A stretch of DNA of 6,253 bases, taken from Deltaproteobacteria bacterium. Lineage in GTDB: Bacteria > Desulfobacterota > Desulfobacteria > Desulfobacterales > Desulfobacteraceae. Of this stretch, positions 5,948-6,253 are shown piece by piece. Within the stretch, counting starts at the first letter, position 1, and every line of letters begins with the position of its first letter. Location: assembly GCA_003647385.1 (NCBI GenBank), contig QMMT01000139.1, positions 1-6,253 on the forward strand, read 5' to 3'. The notes beneath the pieces are model-generated. The model did not search any database and was not told where the DNA came from. It worked only from the letters and a program-made list of their open reading frames with translations. The position numbers and the translations under genes were made by a program.

Positions 5948-6253
5948 ATGGTTGAAAATGTGACATCGGTTCAAAAAAAAGATTCCACACAAAATTTTGA
6001 TTTGGCAGATGCCAACCAGACCCTGATAAAAATAACCGCATGGATCGTCATGACAATTGCCGTGAGCCTTAGCCTTTACCAGCTCTATACGGCAGGCGTA
6101 GCGGCACTGACAGCCCTGGTTCAACGCTCCATCCATCTGGGGGCCATTCTCAGCCTTACGTTTTTACTTAAACCCGCTTTGCCAAGCTTAAGAAAAGATA
6201 AATTTTCTTTCTGGCTCTTCCTGGACTGGATTCTGGTCGCCTTATCCGTATAC
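5948..6253 (+). CDS. TRAP transporter fused permease (4TM/12TM type), N-terminal part cut by window end
   Basis: Beginning of the fused DctQ+DctM-like membrane component that partners TAXI receptors. The 102 visible codons are open to the window edge; complete proteins have about 600-850 residues. A polar cytoplasmic N-terminus (1-27) is followed by membrane segments at about 28-48 and 62-77, and a third beginning near 88. The SLYQLYTAG segment followed by a QRSIHLG motif (59-65) is characteristic of the N-terminus of this permease family. AGAGG at 5936-5940, seven bases before the ATG, supports the start. The gene order receptor, DUF1850, fused permease matches the standard TAXI operon. The catalytic permease half is outside the window, so its integrity cannot be judged. 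Confidence 0.87.
   Translation, partial: MVENVTSVQKKDSTQNFDLADANQTLIKITAWIVMTIAVSLSLYQLYTAGVAALTALVQRSIHLGAILSLTFLLKPALPSLRKDKFSFWLFLDWILVALSVY

Overview
The window looks like part of a chromosome from an anaerobic, organic-acid-using bacterium, most plausibly a sulfate-reducing Desulfobacterota of the Desulfobacter/Desulfobacula type. That guess rests on the protein flavour, the moderately AT-rich composition and the pairing of two TRAP transporters. It is an inference and no marker gene confirms it. All genes are on the + strand, densely packed, and most have clear Shine-Dalgarno sites. I see no RNA genes, mobile elements or CRISPR arrays, and no gap over 300 bases lacks a gene.

Left part (1-2497): a classical three-component TRAP transporter. 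It comprises the C-terminal part of the periplasmic receptor DctP (cut by the window edge), the small membrane subunit DctQ and the large permease DctM. A GAGGAGAG/CTCTCCTC hairpin lies between dctP and dctQ, and dctQ and dctM overlap by four bases (ATGA).

Middle (2594-4364): an FAD-dependent L-2-hydroxyglutarate dehydrogenase/oxidase (LhgO) starting at TTG. A 133-base gap follows with two adjacent inverted repeats and a possible promoter, then a small lipoprotein of unknown function.

Right part (4393-6253): a second TRAP transporter, of the TAXI type. It has a TAXI solute receptor, a DUF1850 membrane-anchored protein and the N-terminus of a fused (DctQ+DctM-like) permease that runs off the window. 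The TAXI receptor reading frame carries an in-frame TAG at codon 40, inside the family's conserved glycine-rich loop, at a position where homologues normally have tyrosine. The frame is otherwise intact for about 280 more codons. This is a recent nonsense mutation, a sequencing error, or a recoded amber (pyrrolysine or suppressor tRNA). It is the most notable point in the window.

Working model (inference): both transporters import organic acids. LhgO oxidises L-2-hydroxyglutarate to 2-oxoglutarate and passes electrons to the membrane quinone pool. Characterised TAXI receptors bind C5 acids such as glutamate or 2-oxoglutarate, so the locus may be a C5-dicarboxylate uptake and oxidation cluster. 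The substrates are not readable from the sequence.
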